DNA from: Planctomycetaceae bacterium
GTDB lineage: Bacteria; Planctomycetota; Planctomycetia; Planctomycetales; Planctomycetaceae
Assembly: GCA_003503535.1 (NCBI GenBank)
Contig: DOCI01000203.1
Span: forward strand, 25,267-42,741
Length of the DNA stretch: 17,475 nt
Direction: 5' to 3'
Within the stretch, counting starts at the first letter, position 1. Each line of letters begins with the position of its first letter. The notes below the pieces were generated by a model that searched no databases, was not told the DNA's origin, and saw only the letters and a program-made list of their open reading frames with translations. Made by a program: the position numbers and the translations under genes. This document shows, piece by piece, positions 1 through 7,454 of the stretch.

Positions 1-20
1 GTTCTGGGACGTGCCACCCA
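1..20. repeat. Fragment of dispersed palindromic repeat (family B)
   Basis: The string GTTCTGGGACGTGCCACCCA recurs at 6646-6664, where it is the right arm of a longer palindromic element (6578-6665). Here only this arm is inside the window; the rest, if present, lies upstream. It is non-coding. Confidence 0.6.
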
Positions 21-60
21 TTGGTTGTTCAATTGTTTTTTGAAATCAGCGTTTAATTTT

Positions 61-78
61 GGTGCGTCAGGACGCACC
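61..78. repeat. Short perfect hairpin GGTGCGTC-AG-GACGCACC
   Basis: An 8-bp perfect inverted repeat with a 2-base loop lies 9 bases past the stop codon of the minus-strand gene ending at 87. It could act as a transcription terminator for that gene, but no T-run follows it on the minus strand. It may equally be one of the small dispersed palindromes common in this window. Confidence 0.5.
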
Positions 79-86
79 CTACGCCT

Positions 87-782
87 TTACTCTGTCACAA
101 ATTCCAGTGGGAGTGGTGGCATGATTCTGGGGTCGTTCAACTCGTGTGGACTGGGGATTCTTCCGCCGATACGGAGGATTAATACCGGACGGCCACGCAG
201 GTCGGCTTCTTCCAATAAGTTTCTGTTCTTCGGTAATTCTTCTTCGCGAATTCGATCTTCCTCAGTTTGAGGCAGAGCGATATCGGGTTGTTCGATGTAG
301 ATGATTTTTGTGACCAGCTGATCCTGAGCCGCTTTTTCGATATCTTCTTCTGTCAAATCGACTGGAATCGGATAAGTTTGACGCAGATGAGCGGGGGGAT
401 GGAGGCGGTCCATCAGTTCGAGTGTTGGATACAATTCCAGACCCGGATAGCCTTCGATGTTCGACAGTTTAATGCGATACAACGGCCCGACCATGAAGCC
501 TGCCTGAGCTGGCGAGGCGGCGACTGGTGCAGGTTGTGTCTGTGATTGCAGGAAGGTGACCTGACCACTGGCCGGCAGGCGAATCTGCACGGGTTGGAAG
601 TAACAGAGGTCTGCTCGTCCCAACGCACCGGCCCACATGCCTGCCTGTCCGGGAGGCATGTGATGATGATTGAGGGGGTGATAGTATCGCTGATCTGGAA
701 ATCGATCCTGAGCCAGCAAACGATCTGCGTTTGAGGATAAAATCGTTCCGCTGAGAATCAGGAGACAGGCGATTGCTCTCAT
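87..782 (-). CDS. Exported protein of unknown function, paralog of the neighbouring lipoprotein
   Basis: A 231-residue protein when started at the ATG at 782. The frame is open further upstream to 962, but the extra 60 residues are not signal-like. From 782 the protein begins MRAIACLLILSGTIL, a clear Sec signal peptide, probably cut near the LLAQ around residue 25. After it comes a Pro/Gln/His-rich stretch, then a domain of about 130 residues (roughly 75-205) that matches the product of 999-2216 closely: YRIKLSNIEGYPGLELYPTL here against [20 protein letters not shown] there, then LT-x-EDI and QLVTKIIYI against NFVTKVIYL, then LRGRPVLILRIG against [12 protein letters not shown]. The two genes lie in the same direction 216 bases apart, which suggests tandem duplication. 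I do not recognise a biochemical function. The domain is probably periplasmic or surface-exposed. There is no Shine-Dalgarno in front of the chosen start. Confidence 0.8.
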   Translation of the reverse strand: MRAIACLLILSGTILSSNADRLLAQDRFPDQRYYHPLNHHHMPPGQAGMWAGALGRADLCYFQPVQIRLPASGQVTFLQSQTQPAPVAASPAQAGFMVGPLYRIKLSNIEGYPGLELYPTLELMDRLHPPAHLRQTYPIPVDLTEEDIEKAAQDQLVTKIIYIEQPDIALPQTEEDRIREEELPKNRNLLEEADLRGRPVLILRIGGRIPSPHELNDPRIMPPLPLEFVTE

Positions 783-952
783 GGGAGGAACCACATTATT
801 GAAAAGTGAGAAAGGTCGGACGTGAGGAAGATTTCCGTCAGTCGTTCCAGATGTTGTGAAGGGAAAATCTTTGTTTGCGAAGGAAGGGATACGTCTGCAA
901 ACAACTTTGAGGGGCTTGTAGCTTAGGAAATACTGCGAGATCCTCAAAGAGA

Positions 953-985
953 ATTTCGCCACCCGGATAATCCGGATGGCGAAAT
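953..985 (-). terminator. Strong hairpin after the lipoprotein gene
   Basis: The arms 953-967 and 971-985 pair at 14 of 15 positions around a 3-base loop. It begins 13 bases past the stop codon of the minus-strand gene ending at 999, the usual place for a terminator. The following minus-strand bases (TCTCTTTG) are only weakly T-rich, so termination may be incomplete or the hairpin may protect the 3' end of the mRNA. Confidence 0.6.
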
Positions 986-998
986 GGAGCTTTTTACA

Positions 999-2216
<1,218 letters not shown>

Positions 2217-2571
2217 CTTTCGTCCTTTTTTCGTTATTGGCCGGAGGAGAACAACTGACGTCCGATTTCCGATCCGGTCGGTTACAACAATCCTGTTGAA
2301 AACCGAGAGGTGGCCAGAACCGACAAATCAATAGGTTCCGAGGGTTCCGGGCAATCTTGCAATTCCTCTAACGTCTGAGGAATTCGATACAAATCTGACA
2401 AGATTGCCATCGACTTCGATTTCAAAACTGATCTAAACTCCCAGCCGTTGTCTGAATTCGTGATTTGAAGCGCGATTACGCAATTCACTTTCGCACAGAC
2501 AACGTCCTGTAACTTCTTATTCGGATGTTTGAGGCCGGATTCTTTGGCAAATTCGTTATTTTCGGGCGAAC
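2217..2571. promoter_or_regulatory. Divergent intergenic region, 355 bases
   Basis: This stretch lies between the lipoprotein gene (minus) and the LolA-like gene (plus), so it should hold promoters in both directions. I cannot name confident -35/-10 pairs. The ribosome binding site AAGGA for the minus gene lies at 2223-2227. A nested hairpin occupies 2350-2408. A 114-residue minus-strand reading frame (2282-2626) runs through it but has no support as a gene. Confidence 0.5.
2350..2408. promoter_or_regulatory. Nested inverted repeat, possible structured leader or operator
   Basis: The outer arms GGCAATCTTG (2350-2359) and CAAGATTGCC (2399-2408) are perfectly complementary. Inside them AATTCCTC (2361-2368) and GAGGAATT (2377-2384) are also perfectly complementary around an 8-base loop. 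The whole could fold as one long hairpin with an asymmetric bulge (1 base on the left, 14 on the right). It lies in the divergent intergenic region, 164 bases before the plus-strand start at 2572 and 134 bases before the minus-strand start at 2216. The function is unknown. Confidence 0.45.
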
Positions 2572-3594
2572 ATGAAAATATTGCGCAGATTAACATTGAC
2601 GGCTGGCATTGCGGGAATAGCCGCAATCGGGCTGTTTGTGTGGCTCTCGCAGGCTGGCGACCTGAAGCAATCGGTGAAAAATCCGCAGGAATTACTGGGG
2701 AAAATGAAATCCGTCCTCAGTGGGAAATCCTCAGAGGAAGAGCTTGATCCCGCTCAGCTGGCTGAGAAAATCCGGGAAGGGAACTCGCTGATCCGGCAAT
2801 CCCGACTTTTGCTGCTGCATAATATGGGACCGATCAGTGCCGAAGTTTTGCAAATAATACAAACGCCGACACAAAGTTTTCGGGCCACCGGCAAGTACTG
2901 GCAGGCTCCGCAATCAAAAAGTCGGTTGCTGGTCGAGATGGAAATCGACAAAGCCTCGGGAAGAATTCTGCAAGTTTCCAATGGACAGGTGATCTGGTCT
3001 GTCCGTGAAATTACTTCCGAAGCCGATCGAACGGCCAAAACCGATTCCGACAAACCGCCGCAGCGGCTGCAGATTGAACGTATCGATCTCCAAAGGCTCT
3101 CCGATTTTACGAAAGTTACAGGAGCGGATGAAACCGAATCGCGCGTTGCAAGGGAAATGCAGAGCGGTTTGGCGGGGCTACTCTCTTCCCTGGAAGCTCG
3201 CATGGACTTTCGAGCGGTTAAGCAGGTCAGTATCAATCAGCAATCCTGCATTGTGCTTGAAGGCGAATGGAAAGCAGATATTTCTGAAAATGAATCGGAA
3301 TATGAATTTGCAGTCAAAGTGTTTCAGCAAGCCAGACCGGATCTTGTGCGACTGTTTATTCGAGAAAGTGATCTGTTCCCGATGCGATATCTCTGCCTGA
3401 AACAACACCCGGATCGCTCCGGGTATTACGCCCAACTGGCCATGGAACTTACGGAAATTACGCCCTTGCCGAATCTCGATCCTTCTATGTTCAACTATCG
3501 CCCACCTGATGAACAGGTCCCGAATGATATTACACATGAATATCTCTCGCGGCTCGAAAAGTACGGAAAGGCATCCGATGCAGTCATCAAATAA
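2572..3594 (+). CDS. Membrane-anchored LolA-like protein
   Basis: A 340-residue protein. Residues 7-26 form one hydrophobic segment after a K/R-rich start (MKILRRLTLTAG), so it is a signal anchor or signal peptide. The remainder looks periplasmic. The pattern of beta-strand-like segments, with a substrate-facing sheet (FRATGKYWQ, RLLVEMEI, ILQVSNGQVIWSVREI) and the ending MELTEITPLPNLDPSMFNY followed by PPDEQVPND, resembles planctomycete proteins with a LolA-like (lipoprotein carrier) fold. This assignment rests on pattern recognition only. There is no strong Shine-Dalgarno before the ATG. The 3' end overlaps the next gene by 17 bases, so the two are almost certainly one operon. Binding of a lipid or lipoprotein is an inference from the fold. 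Confidence 0.75.
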   Translation: MKILRRLTLTAGIAGIAAIGLFVWLSQAGDLKQSVKNPQELLGKMKSVLSGKSSEEELDPAQLAEKIREGNSLIRQSRLLLLHNMGPISAEVLQIIQTPTQSFRATGKYWQAPQSKSRLLVEMEIDKASGRILQVSNGQVIWSVREITSEADRTAKTDSDKPPQRLQIERIDLQRLSDFTKVTGADETESRVAREMQSGLAGLLSSLEARMDFRAVKQVSINQQSCIVLEGEWKADISENESEYEFAVKVFQQARPDLVRLFIRESDLFPMRYLCLKQHPDRSGYYAQLAMELTEITPLPNLDPSMFNYRPPDEQVPNDITHEYLSRLEKYGKASDAVIK

Positions 3595-4786
3595 GCAGAA
3601 TTTATTATTTACGCCTAATAATACTCAAAAAACTAACCTTTCACGTAAGTCATTCGTTCACGGGTGGCGGGGGTCGAACGAAGTGAGCCCCCAGAAGATT
3701 CGATCTGGAAAAATCAATCTCAAACTAGCAGCTTCCATTTCAGGTCTGGTTGTTCTCGGAATTCTCCTGATAACCAGCACCGTACAACGACACACCTCTG
3801 CACAGCCACCCGAAGATCAGTTCCTGCAAAATGGATTACTCGTACTGAATGATGGTCGAGTTCTCACTGGCCAAATCTCGATTCTTGAACGGGGTTATCT
3901 TCTGAATGGTTCCTCAGGTCGAATTACGATGCCGTTCTCGAATGTGATTTGTCATGCCAGAAGTCTGAAAGAAGCTTACCGAAAACAACGTGAGTCGATG
4001 ACGAAGCCAACAGCTGATCAACACACCGCTCTGGCACGCTGGTGCCTTGTGAATCAGTTGTTTGCCGAAGCGGAACAGGAAATTGAATCGGCACTGCTGC
4101 TGCAGCCTCATCATGTGGCCGCGAAAAAAATGCTCGCCCGTTTCGATGCTCAGAAGCCAAGGGATATCGACTTCTCCAGCGCAGAATCCAGGAAGATGAT
4201 GGATGAGTTAATGATCAACAAAGAGTTCAGCACTGCCCAGCCGATTGGTGGACTCGATGCCGAACTGGCTAAGCAGTTTGTCACCACGATTGAACCAATG
4301 ATGATGAACAACTGCAGCAATACTTCCTGTCATGGAACCGAAGCCCGCAATAATTTTCGCCTGACGCAAAAGTGGAATATTCGCGGTAATACTCGGCATA
4401 TCACCGATCAGAACCTCGATGCTGTGCTGCTTTTTATCGATTCCAATCACCCGGAACAGAGTCGTTTACTGACGGTACTTGACGGACGGCACGGCCAAAA
4501 TGGATTGAGCGTCTTCACCGGATCCCGCGCCAAATATCAACGCAAAGTCCTCGAACAATGGACGATTGCTGTCGGCTATTCCAAGGCTCCAGGCACAACG
4601 TCACTCGTTAATCAGAACAAAGAACCAGTCACTCCAGAAGACCTCATCCCACCGACCGGCATCATGCCTGCCAGCTTCGAATCGCATACGATTTCGGCAG
4701 AAAGCCCGTTGAAAAAAGTGCGTGAAGAACAGGCTTTCGACCCCTTCAATCCCGAAATTTTTAATCGAAAAGTCCACGGCAACTAA
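3578..4786 (+). CDS. Membrane-anchored TPR protein with CX4CH haem-like motif
   Basis: A 402-residue protein from the ATG at 3578, preceded by GGAAAGG at 3565-3571 and overlapping the upstream gene by 17 bases. An in-frame start at 3509 is possible but less likely. Residues 49-68 are a single transmembrane segment (LVVLGILLITSTV), and the rest is probably periplasmic. About residues 80-130 form a small module (NGLLVLNDGRVLTGQI, then GRITMPFSNV, then LKEAYRKQRE) often seen in planctomycete proteins before TPR units. A TPR-like unit follows (LARWCLVNQLFAEAEQEI, ALLLQPHHVAAKKML). C246-x4-C251-H252-G resembles the non-canonical CX4CH haem c attachment site and is followed by NNFRL, as in planctomycete cytochrome-like domains; whether it binds haem is unproven. 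Residues about 28-44 are encoded by an inserted dispersed repeat. Confidence 0.8.
   Translation: MQSSNKQNLLFTPNNTQKTNLSRKSFVHGWRGSNEVSPQKIRSGKINLKLAASISGLVVLGILLITSTVQRHTSAQPPEDQFLQNGLLVLNDGRVLTGQISILERGYLLNGSSGRITMPFSNVICHARSLKEAYRKQRESMTKPTADQHTALARWCLVNQLFAEAEQEIESALLLQPHHVAAKKMLARFDAQKPRDIDFSSAESRKMMDELMINKEFSTAQPIGGLDAELAKQFVTTIEPMMMNNCSNTSCHGTEARNNFRLTQKWNIRGNTRHITDQNLDAVLLFIDSNHPEQSRLLTVLDGRHGQNGLSVFTGSRAKYQRKVLEQWTIAVGYSKAPGTTSLVNQNKEPVTPEDLIPPTGIMPASFESHTISAESPLKKVREEQAFDPFNPEIFNRKVHGN
3661..3708. repeat. Dispersed palindromic repeat (family A) inside a coding region
   Basis: This stretch carries the family A left arm GGGGTCGAACGAAGTGAG and the family centre (CCCAG, then GATTCGATCTGG). 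The same arm is at 7157-7190, and its reverse complement is at 5589-5622. It is in frame within the TPR gene and encodes about HGWRGSNEVSPQKIRS just before the transmembrane segment. The right arm is missing. Confidence 0.75.
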
Positions 4787-4793
4787 CCGTAGG

Positions 4794-4810
4794 ACAGGCA
4801 TCCTGCCTGT
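4794..4810. terminator. Small hairpin after the TPR gene
   Basis: ACAGGC (4794-4799) and GCCTGT (4805-4810) pair around a 5-base loop, 7 bases past the stop codon at 4786. No T-run follows. It may be a weak terminator, or another member of the short palindromes of the form TAGGxCAGGC found also at 6718 and 7103. Confidence 0.4.
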
Positions 4811-4930
4811 ATTGTAGACGAGCATAGCGAGTTTTGATGCAGGCTATTCAAGCTTAGTGACCATTATCTATCGTATATCTTTGAGGATTGAATGTTGCCG
4901 TGAGGGGATCGCGAAAGGAATGAGTGAAAG

Positions 4931-5497
4931 ATGTCAGAATCGACTAGTCGACCATCCCTAATCGAACATGTGATTGCTGTTACGATCACCTGCTTAATGC
5001 TTGAACAGCATAGTCGATTGCCCGAAGTGAATTTAGTTGTCGCGGGCATTGGTTTTCTCTCAACTTTGGGTCTTGTCGTTGCTTATGGCTTCCATTTTGA
5101 AAAATCTTCACAGAACCAACTAAAAGCCATTACTCCAAAATCTTTACTACATTGGCTTATTCTTCCAGCTGCGATAATAATCATGCTAACCAGTGCTCAA
5201 ACGCATTGGCCGGCCAGCATACGATTCTCTCTCAGCAAATCCAATTTCGATAATCTCATCGCTCAGGTGGAAAGAGGAGAGAAACCTCAAGGATTTCCAC
5301 GGCGAGTCGGCCTCTATTGGATCGATTATGTTAAAGATAGCAATTACGATTCTAGCACAGGTCAAGGAACCATTGGGTTTATCACTGGTATCGTGATGAT
5401 TGACGAATGCGGGTTAATTTATGATAAGACAGATCCAAAATCATCACATTACCTGACAACCCGGATCGCTCCATGCTGGTCCATCACGGAATGGTAA
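4931..5497 (+). CDS. Membrane protein of unknown function
   Basis: A 188-residue protein. The first half holds two clear hydrophobic segments (about residues 36-54, VNLVVAGIGFLSTLGLVVAY, and 76-92, LILPAAIIIMLTS), with a weaker one near residues 11-25. The second half (about 95-188) is soluble in character, with RFSLSKSNFDNLIAQVERG and FPRRVGLYWIDYV, a pattern I associate with planctomycete hypothetical proteins of this size. AAGGA lies 11 bases upstream of the ATG. It is probably cotranscribed with or near the small membrane protein at 5672, with a family A repeat between them. I cannot assign a function. Confidence 0.7.
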   Translation: MSESTSRPSLIEHVIAVTITCLMLEQHSRLPEVNLVVAGIGFLSTLGLVVAYGFHFEKSSQNQLKAITPKSLLHWLILPAAIIIMLTSAQTHWPASIRFSLSKSNFDNLIAQVERGEKPQGFPRRVGLYWIDYVKDSNYDSSTGQGTIGFITGIVMIDECGLIYDKTDPKSSHYLTTRIAPCWSITEW

Positions 5498-5540
5498 TTC
5501 CACTGACTCGCTAACATGGAGACTCAATCCCAAAACGGCT

Positions 5541-5622
5541 GTGCGGCTGGAGTCGTCGCGCAGCTAAGCCTCCAGAACATCGATAACACTGGAGGCTCAC
5601 TTCGTTCGACCCCAGCCACCCA
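5541..5622. repeat. Dispersed palindromic repeat, family A, complete copy
   Basis: A palindrome of about 82 bases. The inner arms GCCTCCAG (5568-5575) and CTGGAGGC (5589-5596) are perfect. The outer arms are imperfect (GGCTGGAGTCG on the left against CGACCCCAGCC on the right). The centre holds ATCGAT. The right arm, read on the minus strand, gives the family core TCGAACGAAGTGAG. It lies between the genes at 4931-5497 and 5672-5890. Confidence 0.75.
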
Positions 5623-5660
5623 TCGCCGAGATATTTCGATATTTTTTAGACGATGTGCCA

Positions 5661-5666
5661 AGGAGG
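5661..5666 (+). promoter_or_regulatory. Shine-Dalgarno AGGAGG deciding a GTG start
   Basis: A perfect AGGAGG sits 5 bases before the GTG at 5672. The longer reading frame from 5516 would translate through the family A repeat, so this site marks the true start. Confidence 0.75.
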
Positions 5667-5671
5667 AAGTT

Positions 5672-5890
5672 GTGCTCTACTATTCCGCACTAATTTGCGT
5701 TGCACTTGGCATACTTCTTATTGTGATTCATGACATTATACCCTTTATAGATTCCAGGTTTGGCAGTTCAATTACAAAGTGGCAGGAATTTATTCGGTCC
5801 TACAGTAGATTGCTGGCGTATGTTCTGTTTACTGCTGCATTCTTATTAAGTGCAGCAAGATTTAGTATTTCGGAACTTCGTGGATTGTAA
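5672..5890 (+). CDS. Small two-helix membrane protein
   Basis: 72 residues from the GTG at 5672, chosen because of the perfect AGGAGG just upstream. The in-frame upstream part (from 5516) is repeat-derived and is excluded. Two hydrophobic segments are seen, about residues 5-23 (SALICVALGILLIVI) and 48-62 (LAYVLFTAAFLLSAA), joined by a short loop with FGSSITKWQEF. No known motif is visible. The function is unknown; an inner-membrane location is likely. It follows the membrane protein at 4931 in the same direction and may be in its transcript. Confidence 0.65.
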   Translation: MLYYSALICVALGILLIVIHDIIPFIDSRFGSSITKWQEFIRSYSRLLAYVLFTAAFLLSAARFSISELRGL

Positions 5891-5973
5891 GCTTGTTTGA
5901 CACTGAGTAGCTAACCAAGACATAACCGGACTCATTTTCTTCCAAGATTAAGCCAAGTTTGGTGTGTAACTCA

Positions 5974-6034
5974 TGGCAACTCCAGAACGCGGATTATTCT
6001 GGGGGCTTCGCTGCGCTTCGACCCCAGCCACCCA
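5974..6034. repeat. Dispersed palindromic repeat, family A, partial copy
   Basis: The right arm is intact at 5999-6034 (CTGGGGGCTTCG, then CGACCCCAGCCACCCA). The left arm is decayed; only CTCCAG near 5980 pairs with the inner stem. It lies in the convergent region between the plus gene ending at 5890 and the minus gene ending at 6039. Confidence 0.65.
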
Positions 6035-6038
6035 CACG

Positions 6039-6452
6039 TTATAGATTCTCTGAGAGCGGACTCCAGACCAGAGCTACGACAAAGAGAATTGACAGAATGA
6101 TGACAAGGAAGCGGAGCAAGCCAAAGGGATTGAATTCATGCTTTGAGATGCGGCGATGAATCATGCCTTCGCCCCACTCGGCCAGCAGGGTTTGAAATTC
6201 TCTTTCGCTGGTGGTGACACAGATTCGGCTGCCTTTGCGATGATCGTCATAAGCAATCCCTTTCGCAAATTTGTGCTGCCCATCTTCCTCTTTGGTGACA
6301 AGAAGGAACTGAAAGATCTGCTCCCAGCCCGGTCGGGCAATGGCAATCAGTTCGGTTTCCTTCAATTCGTAGCTGCCATCGCGATAGCCCTTCTTTTTAA
6401 GGGATCGCTTGATCTCCCGCTCAATGCCTCCGTTGGGCAGTTTATTCCACAT
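6039..6452 (-). CDS. Tail-anchored protein of unknown function
   Basis: A 137-residue protein. The N-terminal 110 residues are charged and soluble in character (EREIKRSLKKKG, then ELKETELIAIARPGWEQIFQ). A single hydrophobic segment lies close to the C-terminus (about residues 111-131, LLRFLVIILSILFVVALVW), which suggests a C-terminal membrane anchor with the bulk of the protein in the cytoplasm. AGGTGA lies 4 bases before the ATG and supports the start. I recognise no family. It lies downstream of the PAAR gene in the same direction, but the 310-base repeat-filled gap argues against a shared operon. Confidence 0.65.
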   Translation of the reverse strand: MWNKLPNGGIEREIKRSLKKKGYRDGSYELKETELIAIARPGWEQIFQFLLVTKEEDGQHKFAKGIAYDDHRKGSRICVTTSEREFQTLLAEWGEGMIHRRISKHEFNPFGLLRFLVIILSILFVVALVWSPLSENL

Positions 6453-6577
6453 GATTCACCTATCCATTATTAAATCGACATGAAATTGTAGAACGGAATG
6501 CGAAGGAGCATAGTGGCGTTGTGAAGAACTTGCGAAAAACTGACTGGCGTACTTTCTTTCTGCTTAAATTTTCGATC

Positions 6578-6665
6578 CCAGGGTGGCACGCCCCTGAGCA
6601 ATACGAAGGGCGTGGTCGTTTGTAATCGCCACGCCCATCACTTCGTTCTGGGACGTGCCACCCAG
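6578..6665. repeat. Dispersed palindromic repeat, family B, complete copy
   Basis: The outer arms CAGGGTGGCACG (6579-6590) and CGTGCCACCCAG (6654-6665) pair with one mismatch. The inner arms GGGCGTGG (6608-6615) and CCACGCCC (6629-6636) are perfect. The right arm is repeated at 1-20. The palindrome gives an 88-base structure with two nested stems. Confidence 0.7.
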
Positions 6666-6717
6666 GAAGTCACTTTCCCATAGGATACTGATCCAGGATG
6701 ATGAGTGAATCAGAGCT

Positions 6718-6738
6718 GTAGGTCAGGCTGTGTCTGAC
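6718..6738. repeat. Short palindrome, decayed copy of family C
   Basis: It reads GTAGGTCAGGCTGTGTCTGAC. GTCAG pairs with CTGAC. The left side is the same as the palindrome at 7103-7129, so this looks like a degraded copy of it. It lies 24 bases past the stop of the PAAR gene and could influence its 3' end. Confidence 0.5.
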
Positions 6739-6762
6739 GACAAAATGAACTTGCAGGAGGTT

Positions 6763-7056
6763 TCAGCCGCCGATCATCACCGTCGGACATCCCGGCCCGA
6801 CAATCACACCCCCATGAGCGGTGGTATCTCCCAATCGAACGGCTGGCTTGTTCATAATCATGACTGTCGCCGAGCCTTTGACGAGCGAATCGGGAGGCCC
6901 GACACAGGTCGCCATATCTCCTAGAATCGAAGCTGGCAACATACCTATCAAGACCGTGGCAGCTCCCGGACCAACGATCGGCCCGCCCACATGAGGCACC
7001 GGCCCAGTCGTCATCGGACAGGTGTGCATATCGGTAATTCGTGCAGCTGGAGGCAT
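6763..7056 (-). CDS. PAAR-domain spike-tip protein
   Basis: A 97-residue PAAR protein, the sharp tip that sits on the VgrG trimer of a type VI secretion spike. It starts MPPAARITDMHTCPM at the ATG at 7056, with AAGGA 8 bases upstream. A longer frame to 7116 would run into the palindrome at 7103 and is rejected. Two internal repeats are seen: GPPDSLVKGSATVMI and PAVRLGDTTAHGG resemble the first half. Candidate zinc ligands are H11, C13, H22, C51, H81 and C90. There is no C-terminal extension, so it carries no fused effector. It lies downstream of vgrG on the same strand with 242 bases of repeats between its start and the VgrG tail. The family assignment is sure; which secretion apparatus it serves is not. 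Confidence 0.92.
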   Translation of the reverse strand: MPPAARITDMHTCPMTTGPVPHVGGPIVGPGAATVLIGMLPASILGDMATCVGPPDSLVKGSATVMIMNKPAVRLGDTTAHGGVIVGPGCPTVMIGG

Positions 7057-7102
7057 GTCGGATGTCCTTGAAGTCAATCGTTTAATTTTGTTCCCAATGA
7101 GG

Positions 7103-7129
7103 TGTAGGTCAGGCAATGCCTGACCTACA
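7103..7129. repeat. Perfect 27-base palindrome, family C
   Basis: TGTAGGTCAGGCA, one A, then TGCCTGACCTACA. It is a perfect 13-bp inverted repeat between vgrG and the PAAR gene. It could end vgrG transcription or slow it before the PAAR gene. Related sequence is at 6718, and TAGGACAGGCA at 4790 is similar. Confidence 0.7.
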
Positions 7130-7156
7130 ATGCTGAGATCTTAAATATGGGTCACA

Positions 7157-7238
7157 TGGGTGGCTGGGGTCGAACGAAGTGAGTTCCCAGTACGATCGAT
7201 CATCTGGGGGCTTCGCTTCGTTCGACCCCATCCACCCA
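7157..7238. repeat. Dispersed palindromic repeat, family A, complete copy
   Basis: The arms run from TGGGTGGCTGGGG to CCCCATCCACCCA, with the core TCGAACGAAGTGAG on the left, its partner CTTCGTTCGACCCC on the right, and ACGATCGATCAT in the centre. It is the best-preserved copy in the window. It lies between the VgrG tail and the PAAR gene. The bases that follow (7239-7298) are a low-complexity stretch with repeated TCTAACC. Confidence 0.8.
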
Positions 7239-7298
7239 GATCACAATACTCTAACCTCTAAGCACTAATCTCTAACCTGGATCAACCCTCAACCAATC

Positions 7299-7448
7299 TC
7301 AATTAATCTTCACCATGCCCCCTTTGAGTGTCAGCATGCCATCGCCGGAAACGGTGGACATCGGAGATTTCAGGTCTACTTTAGCATCTCCCTGAATTAA
7401 TATTTGCGGGCCTTTAATGGTCACTCCCTGCATGTCGATTTTGATCAT
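7299..7448 (-). CDS. VgrG C-terminal tail, in frame after a TGA
   Basis: A 49-residue stretch from the ATG at 7448 to the TGA at 7299. It reads MIKIDMQGVTIKGPQILIQG and continues to a close GDGMLTLKGGMVKIN, which is how VgrG proteins normally end: the beta-helical needle that carries the PAAR tip. It is in the same frame as vgrG, separated only by TGA-GGC-AGC. GAGG lies 4 bases before its ATG, so it could be translated separately by reinitiation. It may be a free tail peptide, the end of a read-through VgrG, or dead sequence after a recent nonsense mutation. I favour a broken or read-through tail over an independent gene. Confidence 0.6.
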   Translation of the reverse strand: MIKIDMQGVTIKGPQILIQGDAKVDLKSPMSTVSGDGMLTLKGGMVKIN

Positions 7449-7454
7449 GCTGCC

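Larger units (their letters stand above)
6453..6762. other. Repeat-filled intergenic region, 310 bases
   Basis: This region lies between the PAAR gene and the tail-anchored protein, both on minus. It holds the family B palindrome (6578-6665) and a short decayed palindrome (6718-6738). The minus-strand promoter of the gene at 6452 must lie here. I see no coding sequence. Confidence 0.6.

Noticed and set aside
783..962. 60-residue N-terminal extension of the exported protein gene
   Set aside because: A clear signal peptide starts at 782, so the upstream in-frame part is non-coding leader.
2282..2626. 114-residue minus-strand reading frame over the divergent intergenic region
   Set aside because: It overlaps the start of the well-supported gene at 2572, contains the nested hairpin, has no Shine-Dalgarno, no signal or domain, and no neighbour to pair with.
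5516..5671. 52-residue N-terminal extension of the small membrane protein
   Set aside because: It translates the family A palindrome, and a perfect AGGAGG stands before the GTG at 5672.
6039..6452. Tail-anchored protein as effector or immunity partner of the PAAR/VgrG pair
   Set aside because: It is on the same strand but separated by 310 bases of repeats, and has no known toxin or immunity motif.
7239..7298. Short TCTAACC / CAACC repeats as a CRISPR or satellite array
   Set aside because: The units are irregular, few and not separated by uniform spacers.
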